Assembly: GCA_030696085.1 (NCBI GenBank)
Contig: JAUYNL010000022.1
Span: forward strand, 1-64,000
Source of the DNA: Luteolibacter sp.
GTDB lineage: Bacteria > Verrucomicrobiota > Verrucomicrobiia > Verrucomicrobiales > Akkermansiaceae
Reading direction: 5' to 3'
Length of the DNA stretch: 64,000 bases
The notes beneath the pieces were generated by a model. That model saw only the letters and a list, made by a program, of their open reading frames with translations. It did not search any database and was not told where the DNA came from. This document shows positions 20,436 through 30,785 of this stretch, piece after piece (within the stretch, counting starts at the first letter, position 1; the number at the start of each line of letters is the position of its first letter). A program made the position numbers and the translations under genes.

Positions 20436-21389
20436 GTGATTTCGCCGTGGGATGTCCTGGGTTCGGTGCTGCCGATCTATCTGTTGTTGGTGGCCGGCTC
20501 CGTCCTGCGTTGGACCGGAGTCCTGAGCAAGGGCCTAGACGAGGGGGTGATGCGGGTGGTTTACACCATCATGCTGCCGGCTTTCATGCTGGATAAAATC
20601 CTCGGCAGCGAGGCTCTTCGGAGCGGTTCGGTGGTGCTGGGTTCCATCGCTCTGGGCTTCGGGCTGATGCTGGCGGGCACCGCCATCGGCATGGGCGTGG
20701 GACGGGTCATCGGGCTCGAACGTGGAACCGGTATGCGGACCTTCGGCTTGGCGTCAGGATGCCAGAATTTCGGTTTCACCGCTGTGCCGGTGGTGCAGAT
20801 CCTCTGGAGCACCAGCGCACTCGCCATTTTATTCGTTCACAATATCGGCTGCGAACTGGCGATGTGGACGGTCGGTGTGATGGTCATGAGCGCGGAACGC
20901 GGCATTCCGTGGCGACGGATGGTCAATGGACCGGTCATCGCGGTGCTCGGTGGCCTGCTGCTGGTCGCGCTGGGCTGGGATGTGCATTGCACGGGACCCG
21001 CCCGCAGGGCGCTTTCGATGATCGGCGTAGGAGCTATTCCGCTCGCGGTCCTGATCACCGGATGCACCATTGCGGATCTGGTGGCTGCGGAGCGCCCAAG
21101 CACGAAAATCATCCTGGGTTCCTCATTGGTGCGCCTGGTCCTGGCACCGCTGGTTTTCCTCGCGGCGGCGAAATACCTGCCGATCGCCACGGAACTCCGG
21201 CAGGTGTTGGTGGTGCAGGCTTCCATGCCGGCCGCCGTCACGCCGATCATGTTGGCGCGGATGTATGGTGGGCGGACGGCCATCGCCGCGCAGATTGTGG
21301 TCTTCACCACCGGGCTGAGTTTGTTTTCACTGCCATGGATCATCACGCTGGGTTGCCGGTGGATTGGTTTGCACCCGTTGTTGCCATAG
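20436..21389 (+). CDS. AEC family (auxin efflux carrier-like) transporter
   Basis: 10-TM-like profile, LPIYLLLVAGSVLRWTGVLS, VYTIMLPAFMLDKIL, ASMPAAVTPIMLARMYGG. Confidence 0.82.
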   Translation: MISPWDVLGSVLPIYLLLVAGSVLRWTGVLSKGLDEGVMRVVYTIMLPAFMLDKILGSEALRSGSVVLGSIALGFGLMLAGTAIGMGVGRVIGLERGTGMRTFGLASGCQNFGFTAVPVVQILWSTSALAILFVHNIGCELAMWTVGVMVMSAERGIPWRRMVNGPVIAVLGGLLLVALGWDVHCTGPARRALSMIGVGAIPLAVLITGCTIADLVAAERPSTKIILGSSLVRLVLAPLVFLAAAKYLPIATELRQVLVVQASMPAAVTPIMLARMYGGRTAIAAQIVVFTTGLSLFSLPWIITLGCRWIGLHPLLP

Positions 21390-21416
21390 GCGCGGGATTG
21401 ACCTTCGATAGAGCGC

Positions 21417-22433
21417 ATGAAAGCGGTCGGTGCGCGACAATATCTTCCGGTTTTGGATCCCGGATGCCTGGTGGAATTCGAGGCGGAGAAACCCGCGCCC
21501 GGTCCCTTGGATCTGCTCGTCCGGGTGCGTGCTGTCGCGGTAAATCCGGTGGACACCAAAATCCGTGCCTCGCTGGCTGCCGGTCCGCACGATCCGCCCC
21601 GCATCCTCGGCTGGGACGCCGCCGGGAGCGTCGAAACCGTAGGCGCGGAAGTCGTCGGGTTTTCGCCGGGTGACGAGGTGTTTTATGCGGGCGATCTCAC
21701 CCGGCCGGGATGCAATGCGGAATTCCAGGCGGTCGATTCGCGTTTGGTCGCACACAAGCCCGCGTCCTGGTCATTCGCGGAAGCGGCCGCCATTCCGCTG
21801 GCAGGGCTCACCGCATGGGAGCTGATATTCGAGCGCATGGGTGTGGACCCGCATGGGAACGACAGCGGCAGGCACCTGCTCATCATCAACGGCGCGGGCG
21901 GTGTCGGTTCGGCGCTCATACCCATCGCCCGGAGTGCGGGACTGATCGTGATCGCCACCGCCTCGCGGCCGGAAACGAAAGCCTGGTGTTTTTCGCTCGG
22001 AGCCCATCATGTGATCCATCATCGCAAGCCGCTGCGGCAGCAGGCGGAAGCATTGGGCATCACCGGATTTCCCTTCATCGCCAATCTTTTCAATACCGAG
22101 ACCTATTGGGAAACGACCGCGGATCTGATCGCTCCATTCGGCGCTTTGGGACTCATTGTCGAGCCTCGCGAAAAGCTCCACATCGGCGATCCACTCAAAG
22201 CCAAGTGTGTGCGCATCGTCTGGGAATTCATGGCCGCCCGCGCGAAGTTCCAATCCCCCGACATGCATCTTCAGGGCCAATATCTCGCGGCCATCGCCGC
22301 CCGCTGCGATGCCGGGGACTTTCCGAAACTCAACACCCGCATTTTCGACGGTCTCACCGTGGATCATCTCCGCGAGGCTCATGCCGGTATGGAACAAGGC
22401 ACCGCGATTGGAAAATGGGTGATCGCGTTGTAG
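21417..22433 (+). CDS. Zinc-type alcohol dehydrogenase / quinone oxidoreductase family protein
   Basis: MDR-family: VRAVAVNPVDTKIRASLA, LGWDAAGSVETVGAEVVGFSPGDEVFYAGD, AAAIPLAGLTAWE, LLIINGAGGVGSALIPIARSAG. Confidence 0.88.
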   Translation: MKAVGARQYLPVLDPGCLVEFEAEKPAPGPLDLLVRVRAVAVNPVDTKIRASLAAGPHDPPRILGWDAAGSVETVGAEVVGFSPGDEVFYAGDLTRPGCNAEFQAVDSRLVAHKPASWSFAEAAAIPLAGLTAWELIFERMGVDPHGNDSGRHLLIINGAGGVGSALIPIARSAGLIVIATASRPETKAWCFSLGAHHVIHHRKPLRQQAEALGITGFPFIANLFNTETYWETTADLIAPFGALGLIVEPREKLHIGDPLKAKCVRIVWEFMAARAKFQSPDMHLQGQYLAAIAARCDAGDFPKLNTRIFDGLTVDHLREAHAGMEQGTAIGKWVIAL

Positions 22434-22658
22434 TTTCAAACTTGATCAATGATGCGGTGCTCAGGGGCTTGCTCCGCAGCCGCATCGGCATCCCGCCCAC
22501 GTTTCATGGTGAATCCCCTCATGGCGCGGGAATGATTCGAAGGTTATGCCATCGGTCGCTGCAAGAGGGCGGCAAGGCAATGCGGAGAACCGCATCCCTG
22601 GCAAACCTGAGGTTTTGATTGCATGAAGGGCGCGATCCCGGAACAGTGCGCGCGTTCC

Positions 22659-23453
22659 ATGAAAGTCATCGCCGTTGCCAATCAAAAGGGAGGTGTGGGG
22701 AAAACCACCACCGCCCTGAACCTGTCCGCCGCCCTCGCACGGCGCGGCCAGCGAGTGCTTCTGGTGGATCTGGACCCACAGGCGAACTGCACCAGCGGCC
22801 TCGGCATCGAACCACCGGAAAACGGCAGCATGTATCCCGTGCTCATGGCCGAGGCCACGGTCCACCAGCAAATTCTTCCCACCGGTCGCGACAATCTCTC
22901 GATCGTGCCTTCGGAAATGGACCTCGCCGGGGTGGAAATCGAACTGGCCCGCAGCGACGACCACCTCACACGCCTCCGCACGATCCTCCAGGGCCTCAAG
23001 CCCAACGATCTTTTCGAATTCTGCATCCTCGACACCCCACCCTCGCTGGGCGTGCTGATGACTTCCGCCCTGGCCGCCGCCGATGAAATCCTCATCCCGC
23101 TCCAGTGCGAATGGTTCGGCCTCGAAGGACTGGCGAAAATCGTCCATGTGATCGACCAAATCCGCGGCTCGGACGCCAATCCGGACATCCGTCTCGAAGG
23201 CATCGTCATGACGATGTATGATGGCCGCACCCTGCTCTCGCGGCAGGTGGTGGAGGAGGTTGCGAAGTATTTCCCGGAGCAAATGTACCGCACGATGATC
23301 CCCCGCACGATCCGCATCGGAGAAGCGCCCAGCCATGGGAAATCCATCTTCGAACACGATCTCCACGGTCTCGGCGCCCAGGCTTATGGCGCACTGGCGG
23401 ACGAGTTCCTCACCAGGCATGCGGTGTGTGGCCCGCTGCTGGCCGGGACCTGA
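22659..23453 (+). CDS. ParA-family ATPase
   Basis: [49 protein letters not shown] deviant Walker [13 protein letters not shown] Walker B. Confidence 0.93.
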   Translation: MKVIAVANQKGGVGKTTTALNLSAALARRGQRVLLVDLDPQANCTSGLGIEPPENGSMYPVLMAEATVHQQILPTGRDNLSIVPSEMDLAGVEIELARSDDHLTRLRTILQGLKPNDLFEFCILDTPPSLGVLMTSALAAADEILIPLQCEWFGLEGLAKIVHVIDQIRGSDANPDIRLEGIVMTMYDGRTLLSRQVVEEVAKYFPEQMYRTMIPRTIRIGEAPSHGKSIFEHDLHGLGAQAYGALADEFLTRHAVCGPLLAGT

Positions 23454-23487
23454 TCTCCACACTCACAGAGCGCCGCCATCACTTCCC

Positions 23488-24261
23488 ATGCTCGCTAAAC
23501 GCATCATTCCCTGTCTTGACGTCACCGACGGCCGTGTGGTCAAGGGCGTCAATTTCGTGGACCTGATCGATGCCGGGGATCCGGTGGAGTGTGCGCTGGC
23601 CTACAATGCGCAGGAGGCGGACGAACTGGTATTTCTCGATATCACCGCGTCCTCGGACAACCGCAGAACGATGGTGGATGTGGTGCGCAGGACCGCCGAA
23701 CATTGTTTCATCCCGCTGACCGTGGGCGGCGGCATCCGCACGGTGGAAAACATGCGCGAAATGTTGTTGGCCGGCGCGGACAAGGTGGGCATCAACACCT
23801 CGGCGGTGAAGAATCCATCACTCGTCGATGCCGGGGCCAGGACCTTCGGCAGCCAGTGCATCGTGGTGGCCATCGACGCCAAGCGCGAGGGACCCGGCAA
23901 GTGGGGCGTCTACACCCACGGCGGCCGCACCCCGGTGGGGCTCGACGTGGTCGAATGGGCGCGGGAAGTCTGGAACCGCGGCGCAGGCGAAATCCTCCTC
24001 ACCAGCATGGATGCGGACGGCGCCCAGGCCGGTTATGACATCGAACTCACCGCTGCCGTATCCACAGCCGTGGGCATCCCGGTGATTGCCAGCGGCGGAG
24101 CCGGAAATCTCGACCACATGGTGGACGTGCTGGACCGCGGCAAGGCGGACGCGGTGCTGGCCGCCAGCATTTTCCACTTCGGAAAACACACGGTGGGCGA
24201 GGCCAAGCAATACTTTGCGAGCTGCGGCGTGCCGGTGCGCCCTCTCTTCAAGGACGCATGA
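23488..24261 (+). CDS. hisF: Imidazole glycerol phosphate synthase cyclase subunit
   Basis: [72 protein letters not shown]. Confidence 0.97.
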   Translation: MLAKRIIPCLDVTDGRVVKGVNFVDLIDAGDPVECALAYNAQEADELVFLDITASSDNRRTMVDVVRRTAEHCFIPLTVGGGIRTVENMREMLLAGADKVGINTSAVKNPSLVDAGARTFGSQCIVVAIDAKREGPGKWGVYTHGGRTPVGLDVVEWAREVWNRGAGEILLTSMDADGAQAGYDIELTAAVSTAVGIPVIASGGAGNLDHMVDVLDRGKADAVLAASIFHFGKHTVGEAKQYFASCGVPVRPLFKDA

Positions 24262-24471
24262 CCGGCCCCTGGCAATTTCGTTCAAGTCCCATGAGATGAA
24301 CGGATTCCGGCTTGACCTCGCTTCAATCAATGCGGAAGGTCGCCCGCTTTTACCGAATGTTTCCCGCCCTTCTCTTCGTTCTTCCATGGCTCGCCTGCCG
24401 GAATGAAGCGGCGTCCGGATTCCATTGGGCCACTTAAATTTCCAACTACTCTCTCATTTTCAACACCTTCC

Positions 24472-25500
<1,029 letters not shown>

Positions 25501-25525
25501 GCGGTCCAGTCGGCAATACCCGGCC

Positions 25526-26338
25526 ATGAAGCCGCTCAATCTCATCGCATTGCTGCTCTTTCTCGGAGGTGCCGTCTGGGCCCTGACGCGCAGTGATCGC
25601 AGCGTGCGCGAGATTCAAAACGCCTACTATGCGGCGATGTCGCCTTTCCTGAAATCCGGTTCGAAAATGGAAACCCAGGCCCGGGCCTTTCTTCAGGAAA
25701 CCCGCCACTCGAAGGAACTCGAAGCTGAACTGGAAGCCACCCGCGAACAACTCGGCCGCCTGCGCCTGATCGAATCCCGCTTCCGCGCCCTCGAATACGA
25801 AAACGTGCAGCTCCGCCACGCGCTGGATTTCAAGAAAGCGACCCGCTTCGATGTGGTGGCCGCCCGCGTCATCCGGCGCAATCCCGCCACCTGGTGGCAG
25901 ACCGTCGAGATCGATTCCGGCTCCAAACGCCGCGTGGGCACCCAGCTCGCCGTGCTTTCCAACGAAGGTCTCGTCGGAAAAATCGACCGCATCGATAGCG
26001 GCGGAGAACGCTCGTCGGTCCTACTTCTAACCGATGAGAAATGCCAGGTCTCCGCGCGGGTCGAAGGCTCGCCGGAAGTCGGCATCCTCAGCGGCCAGCG
26101 CGGCGGATTCGATGGTGAGCCGATGTTGCGGCTGCGATTTCTATCACCCAACGCCGCGGTCCGCCCCGGCCAGCGCGTATTCACCACCGGCCGGGGAGGC
26201 ATCTTCCAGGCCAACATCCCACTTGGAACCATCGACTCCGTCGAAAAAGGCGCGCTCGATTCCGAAGCTCTCGTCCGGCCCTCGGTGAACTTCGCGGATC
26301 TCGGCGCGGTCTTCGTGGTCCTGTCCGCAGATTCCTAA
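25526..26338 (+). CDS. mreC: Rod shape-determining protein MreC
   Basis: TM + coiled coil + WWQTVEIDSGSKRRVGTQLAVLSNEGLVGKI; directly after mreB. Confidence 0.9.
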   Translation: MKPLNLIALLLFLGGAVWALTRSDRSVREIQNAYYAAMSPFLKSGSKMETQARAFLQETRHSKELEAELEATREQLGRLRLIESRFRALEYENVQLRHALDFKKATRFDVVAARVIRRNPATWWQTVEIDSGSKRRVGTQLAVLSNEGLVGKIDRIDSGGERSSVLLLTDEKCQVSARVEGSPEVGILSGQRGGFDGEPMLRLRFLSPNAAVRPGQRVFTTGRGGIFQANIPLGTIDSVEKGALDSEALVRPSVNFADLGAVFVVLSADS

Positions 26339-26346
26339 CAAACGCC

Positions 26347-26931
26347 GTGATCCGCTATTCCATCATCACGATCCTGCTCCTGCTCGCCGCCTTCATCGTG
26401 CAGCAGTTCCTGCCGGCGTTCACGGGCCTGCATCACTCGCGCATCCTGCTCGTGCAGTTGGTGTTTCTCTGCTGCGCCGTGACCGTCGGCCAGCCGACCA
26501 TGCTGTTGTTAGCCTTTATCGGCGGGTTCTTCTGGGACGCGCAGTGCGCGCTAGGCCCGCACGGCGGCGATCCCGAGGTTTACACCCAGCAGGTGGAGAA
26601 CCTCCGTTTCGGATACTCGATCCTGCTGTTCGGCGGCATGGGCTTCCTGATGCAGGGCATCCAGCCGCTCTTCAAACAAGGCAAGTGGCAGTTTTCCGCC
26701 CTGCTCTCCGGCATCGCCGTGCTGCTCTATCTCGCCGCGGAATACACCATCATCAACTTCGTCCGCGGGGATTTCACCCTCAGCCAGGCCACCATGCGCC
26801 AGATGGGATACACCGCCATCCTCACCATGCTCTTCTCACCGGTCATTTTCTGGATGCTCTTCCGCATCGCCGGAATCTGTGATCACTCCATCAACCCCGA
26901 AGCCGGTCGCCGCCGCAGGCGCACACGTTGA
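26347..26931 (+). CDS. mreD: MreD-like membrane protein
   Basis: Small polytopic membrane protein between mreC and PBP2; assignment mainly positional. Confidence 0.65.
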   Translation: MIRYSIITILLLLAAFIVQQFLPAFTGLHHSRILLVQLVFLCCAVTVGQPTMLLLAFIGGFFWDAQCALGPHGGDPEVYTQQVENLRFGYSILLFGGMGFLMQGIQPLFKQGKWQFSALLSGIAVLLYLAAEYTIINFVRGDFTLSQATMRQMGYTAILTMLFSPVIFWMLFRIAGICDHSINPEAGRRRRRTR

Positions 26932-26937
26932 CCTCTC

Positions 26938-29127
26938 ATGGAACCCGGCTACCGACTCCGCATCTACCTGCTCACCGCCCTCGTGCTGGTGGGCTTCGGC
27001 GTACTGTTGAACCGCCTTCACGAGTTCCAGATCGAACGCCGCAGCGAGTTTCTCAACCAAGTCCCCGGCAACCGCACCGTCACCGTCCGCGAGCCCGGTA
27101 TCCGCGGCGAAATCACCGACCGCAACGGCATCACCCTCGCCCGCAACCTCCGCAAATACGAGGTCTCCTTCAACCTCGATGAAATCCGCGAGGCCTACCT
27201 CGCCCAGCACGAGGAGGACCCCATCATCGAGCGCCTCACCAAGGAGCAGGGCATCACCCGCAAGCGCTCGGAGAAGGACATCGTGACCATCGTCAACGAA
27301 TGGACCATCACACGCCTCAGGAAACTCGATCTCGCCCGCAACTACAACGCCACCGCCCTGCGCACCCACTATCTCACCCACGGCGGACTCATCCCCTTCA
27401 GCTATCGCGCGGATCTCAGCTATGACGAATTCTCCCGCTTCGCGGAACACAACCTCGAACTCCCCGGTGTTTATCTAACCATGCGTCCGCAGCGCAAGTA
27501 TCCCTATGGATCGCTTGCCAGCCACGTCATCGGTTATCTCAAACAATGGGAAAAGGGTGACATCCCGGAAGGGGACGCCCGCAAGTTCAACCATTACATC
27601 GGTGATGAGAAGGGCATCGCCGGCGTCGAGGCCTCCATGGACGCCATCCTCCGCGGGCCGGAGGGACGCAAGACCATCGTTAGAAACGAAAAGGGCCGCA
27701 CCATCCGCATGTCGGATTACATCAAGCCTGGCATCGGCGCCAAAGTCCAACTCACCATCGACGCCCGCGCCCAATATCTGCTGGAAAACGTGCTGCGTCA
27801 CGCCGGCCGCGCCGCCGGCGTGATCATGGATGTCAATACCGGCGAGGTGCTCGCCATGGCATCCGTGCCCGACTACGATCCCAACGCCTTCATTCCGAGC
27901 ATCGAGCCGCAGCGGTGGAAATCCTACAACGAAAACAAGCTGCTCTCCCCACTCACCAACCGGACCATCTCGGCATACGCTCCGGGTTCCACGATGAAAA
28001 TCCCCACCGCCATCTCCGGTGCCCTGCAGGGCATGGCGGCCCGTTCGTTTTCATGCGATGGCTATGTGACCTATGGCAATCATCCGGTGGGATGCTGGCT
28101 GTGGAACAAGAGCAAGGGCAGTCACGGTTCCCTCACCCTCCCCAAGGCCATCCAGCAGTCCTGCAATCCCTATTTCAACAAACTCGCCAACACCATAGGC
28201 TGGCGCGCCATGGTCGATGGCTGCCAGATGGTCGGCATCGGCAAGCGCACCGGCATTGAACTTCCTGCCGAAAAACCCGGCATCCTGCCCGGCAGCCGCG
28301 CCTGGCGCTCCGCAAATCCAGGCGCAGTCATGACTCCCGTGCTGACGGCATTCACCTCCATCGGCCAGGGCGACACCCTCGCCACCCCGCTCCAACTCTG
28401 CGCCATGATCGCCTCCGTCGCCAACGGCGGAAAATATTATCAACCGCGCATTGTCCGCAAGGCCGTTTCGGAAGAGGGCAGGATACTCGTCGAGAACAAA
28501 CCCAAACTGGTGGTCGATCTCATCGAAGCCGGAATCAAACCCCAGGACTTCCAACTCATCCGCAAGGGCATGTGGATGGCCGTCAACGTGCCCGGCGGAA
28601 CCGCCGGCAAAGTCAAAATGCCAGGAATCGAGGTCGCCGCCAAAACCGGCACCGCGCAAACCACCGAAGACGGACAGAAATCCAACAACTCCTGGGTGAT
28701 CAGTTTCGCCCCCTTCGAGAATCCGAAATACGCCGTTTGCGTGCTCGTCCAGAACGCCGGATCCGGCGGAGCCGTCTGCGGCCCCCTCGTCCATCTCATC
28801 TATCAGGGACTGTTCGGCAGCGACGAGGGCGTCAAACTTCCGCTCAAGCCCCAAACCGAATACGCCGGCAACACCGAACGCATCGAAGCCATCGTGCTTC
28901 CGGAAAAACCCGCCACCACTCCCGAAACCGCCGAAACGGTGGAAACCGCCGCAGCCTCCGGCGACGAGGAAGACCTCGGCGAAACCGGTGATGAAATCGG
29001 TGAGATCACGCCCGACCCCGCCAGGCTTCCGGCAGACAACTCAATGACCCCCATTCCCACTCTCACACCGGAAATCGATGCCGAAGGCACCGTCGTTCCA
29101 AAAGCCATACCTGTTCCCGAACCCTGA
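26938..29127 (+). CDS. mrdA: Penicillin-binding protein 2 (peptidoglycan transpeptidase)
   Basis: N-terminal TM, GIRGEITDRNGITLARN, SxxK APGSTMKIPTA, KTGTAQTTEDGQKSNNSWVISFAP; acidic/Thr-Pro C-terminal tail. Confidence 0.92.
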   Translation: MEPGYRLRIYLLTALVLVGFGVLLNRLHEFQIERRSEFLNQVPGNRTVTVREPGIRGEITDRNGITLARNLRKYEVSFNLDEIREAYLAQHEEDPIIERLTKEQGITRKRSEKDIVTIVNEWTITRLRKLDLARNYNATALRTHYLTHGGLIPFSYRADLSYDEFSRFAEHNLELPGVYLTMRPQRKYPYGSLASHVIGYLKQWEKGDIPEGDARKFNHYIGDEKGIAGVEASMDAILRGPEGRKTIVRNEKGRTIRMSDYIKPGIGAKVQLTIDARAQYLLENVLRHAGRAAGVIMDVNTGEVLAMASVPDYDPNAFIPSIEPQRWKSYNENKLLSPLTNRTISAYAPGSTMKIPTAISGALQGMAARSFSCDGYVTYGNHPVGCWLWNKSKGSHGSLTLPKAIQQSCNPYFNKLANTIGWRAMVDGCQMVGIGKRTGIELPAEKPGILPGSRAWRSANPGAVMTPVLTAFTSIGQGDTLATPLQLCAMIASVANGGKYYQPRIVRKAVSEEGRILVENKPKLVVDLIEAGIKPQDFQLIRKGMWMAVNVPGGTAGKVKMPGIEVAAKTGTAQTTEDGQKSNNSWVISFAPFENPKYAVCVLVQNAGSGGAVCGPLVHLIYQGLFGSDEGVKLPLKPQTEYAGNTERIEAIVLPEKPATTPETAETVETAAASGDEEDLGETGDEIGEITPDPARLPADNSMTPIPTLTPEIDAEGTVVPKAIPVPEP

Positions 29128-29191
29128 ATTCCCGCACCACAAGCTCTCAACCATACTCAACCCCAAAATCTCAACCCTTATCTTCAACATC

Positions 29192-30778
29192 ATGATCCAA
29201 CATATCAAACGACTCCTCGGCATCGGCAAACCCGACCCCTTGCGCGGCAACACCATCATCGTCAATGTCGAGAAACTCGAACGCCGCGTCGCCCTGCTCG
29301 AAGACGGCGTGCTCGAGGAATACACCGTCGAACGCGAAGGTGACCAGAACATCGTCGGCGGCATCTTCAAGGGCCGCGTCAAGAACATCGAGGGAGGCCT
29401 CAAGGCCATGTTCGTGGACATAGGCCTCGACAAGAACGCCTTCCTCCACTTCTGGGATGCCATCCCCGCCGCGCTCGATGCCGGACTGGAGGAAATCCAG
29501 CGCGAGGGCAAGAAAAAGCAGCAGAAGAAGGTCACCTCCAAGGACATCCCTGATATCTATCCGATCGGTTCGGAAATCGTCATCCAGGTTTCCAAAGGCC
29601 CCATCGGCACCAAGGGACCGCGCGTCACCACCAACATCTCGCTGGCCGGCCGCTACCTCGTGCTGATGCCCTACACCGAACAGTTCGGCATTTCCCGCAA
29701 GATCGAGGATCCCAAGGAGCGCGCGCGCCTGCGCAAGATCGTCCAGAAGCTCTCCGTGCCGGAAGGCATGGGCATCATCATGCGCACCGTCGCCTCAGGC
29801 ACCCGCGCCCGCCACTTCGTGCGGGATCTCGCGATGCTGCTCGAACAATGGGACGAGATCGAAGCCCGCAGCGCCAACAATCCGGCTCCCGCCTGCATCT
29901 TCCAGGAGCCCGGCCTCATCGAGCGCACCGCACGCGATTTCCTCACCGAGGAAGTCAACCAGGTGATCTGCGACGACGCGGAAACCACCGAAAGGATCCG
30001 CGAGATCGCCGGAAAAATCTCCCGCCGCGCCAAACGCCGCGTCCACCTGATGGCTGCCAGTTCGCAGCCGATCTTCGAACGCGTCGGCATCCAGAAACAA
30101 ATCGACGAGGCCTTCTCCCGCCAGGTCTGGCTGCCCTGCGGCGGCTACATCGTCATCGATGAAACCGAGGCGCTCATCGCCATCGACGTCAATACCGGCC
30201 GCAACCGCGGTTCCAAGGATGTGGACAAGATGATTCTCGAAACCAACGTCGAGGCCGCCCGCGAGGTCGCCCGCCAGCTCCGCCTGCGCAACATCGGCGG
30301 ACTGGTCGTCATCGACCTCATCGACATGCGCCACCGCAAGGACCAGCAGACGGTTTACAAGGCGATCAAGGAGCGGCTCAAGAAGGACAAGGCCAAGACC
30401 CAGGTGCTTCAAATCTCACCCATCGGCCTGATGGAAATGACCCGCCAGAGACTCAACGAATCGCTGCGCGACTCAATGTATGAACCCTGTCCATATTGTC
30501 AGGGCCGCGGCCGCGTGAAGACCCCGATGACCATGTCCGTCGAGATCCAGCGCCGCCTCAACTCCGTCATCCAGAAACACCACGATTCCGTCGGCGACCT
30601 CATCGTCATCGTCAACAGCGACGTGCTCAACCGATTCAAGAGCGAGGACTCAAAATTGTTAGGAGAACTCGAGCGCTCGCACTCCGGGCGGCTCATCTTC
30701 CGCTCGGACCCGACCCTCAACCGCGAGCGTTTCGCCATCATCGACGCCAAGACCGAAAAGACCATCGACCAGGGGTGA
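29192..30778 (+). CDS. rng: Ribonuclease G/E family
   Basis: GGIFKGRVKNIEGGLKAMFVDIGLDKNAFLHF (S1-like), GGYIVIDETEALIAIDVNTGRN, GGLVVIDLIDM, CPYCQGRG zinc-link. Confidence 0.94.
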   Translation: MIQHIKRLLGIGKPDPLRGNTIIVNVEKLERRVALLEDGVLEEYTVEREGDQNIVGGIFKGRVKNIEGGLKAMFVDIGLDKNAFLHFWDAIPAALDAGLEEIQREGKKKQQKKVTSKDIPDIYPIGSEIVIQVSKGPIGTKGPRVTTNISLAGRYLVLMPYTEQFGISRKIEDPKERARLRKIVQKLSVPEGMGIIMRTVASGTRARHFVRDLAMLLEQWDEIEARSANNPAPACIFQEPGLIERTARDFLTEEVNQVICDDAETTERIREIAGKISRRAKRRVHLMAASSQPIFERVGIQKQIDEAFSRQVWLPCGGYIVIDETEALIAIDVNTGRNRGSKDVDKMILETNVEAAREVARQLRLRNIGGLVVIDLIDMRHRKDQQTVYKAIKERLKKDKAKTQVLQISPIGLMEMTRQRLNESLRDSMYEPCPYCQGRGRVKTPMTMSVEIQRRLNSVIQKHHDSVGDLIVIVNSDVLNRFKSEDSKLLGELERSHSGRLIFRSDPTLNRERFAIIDAKTEKTIDQG

Positions 30779-30785
30779 ACAAGGG

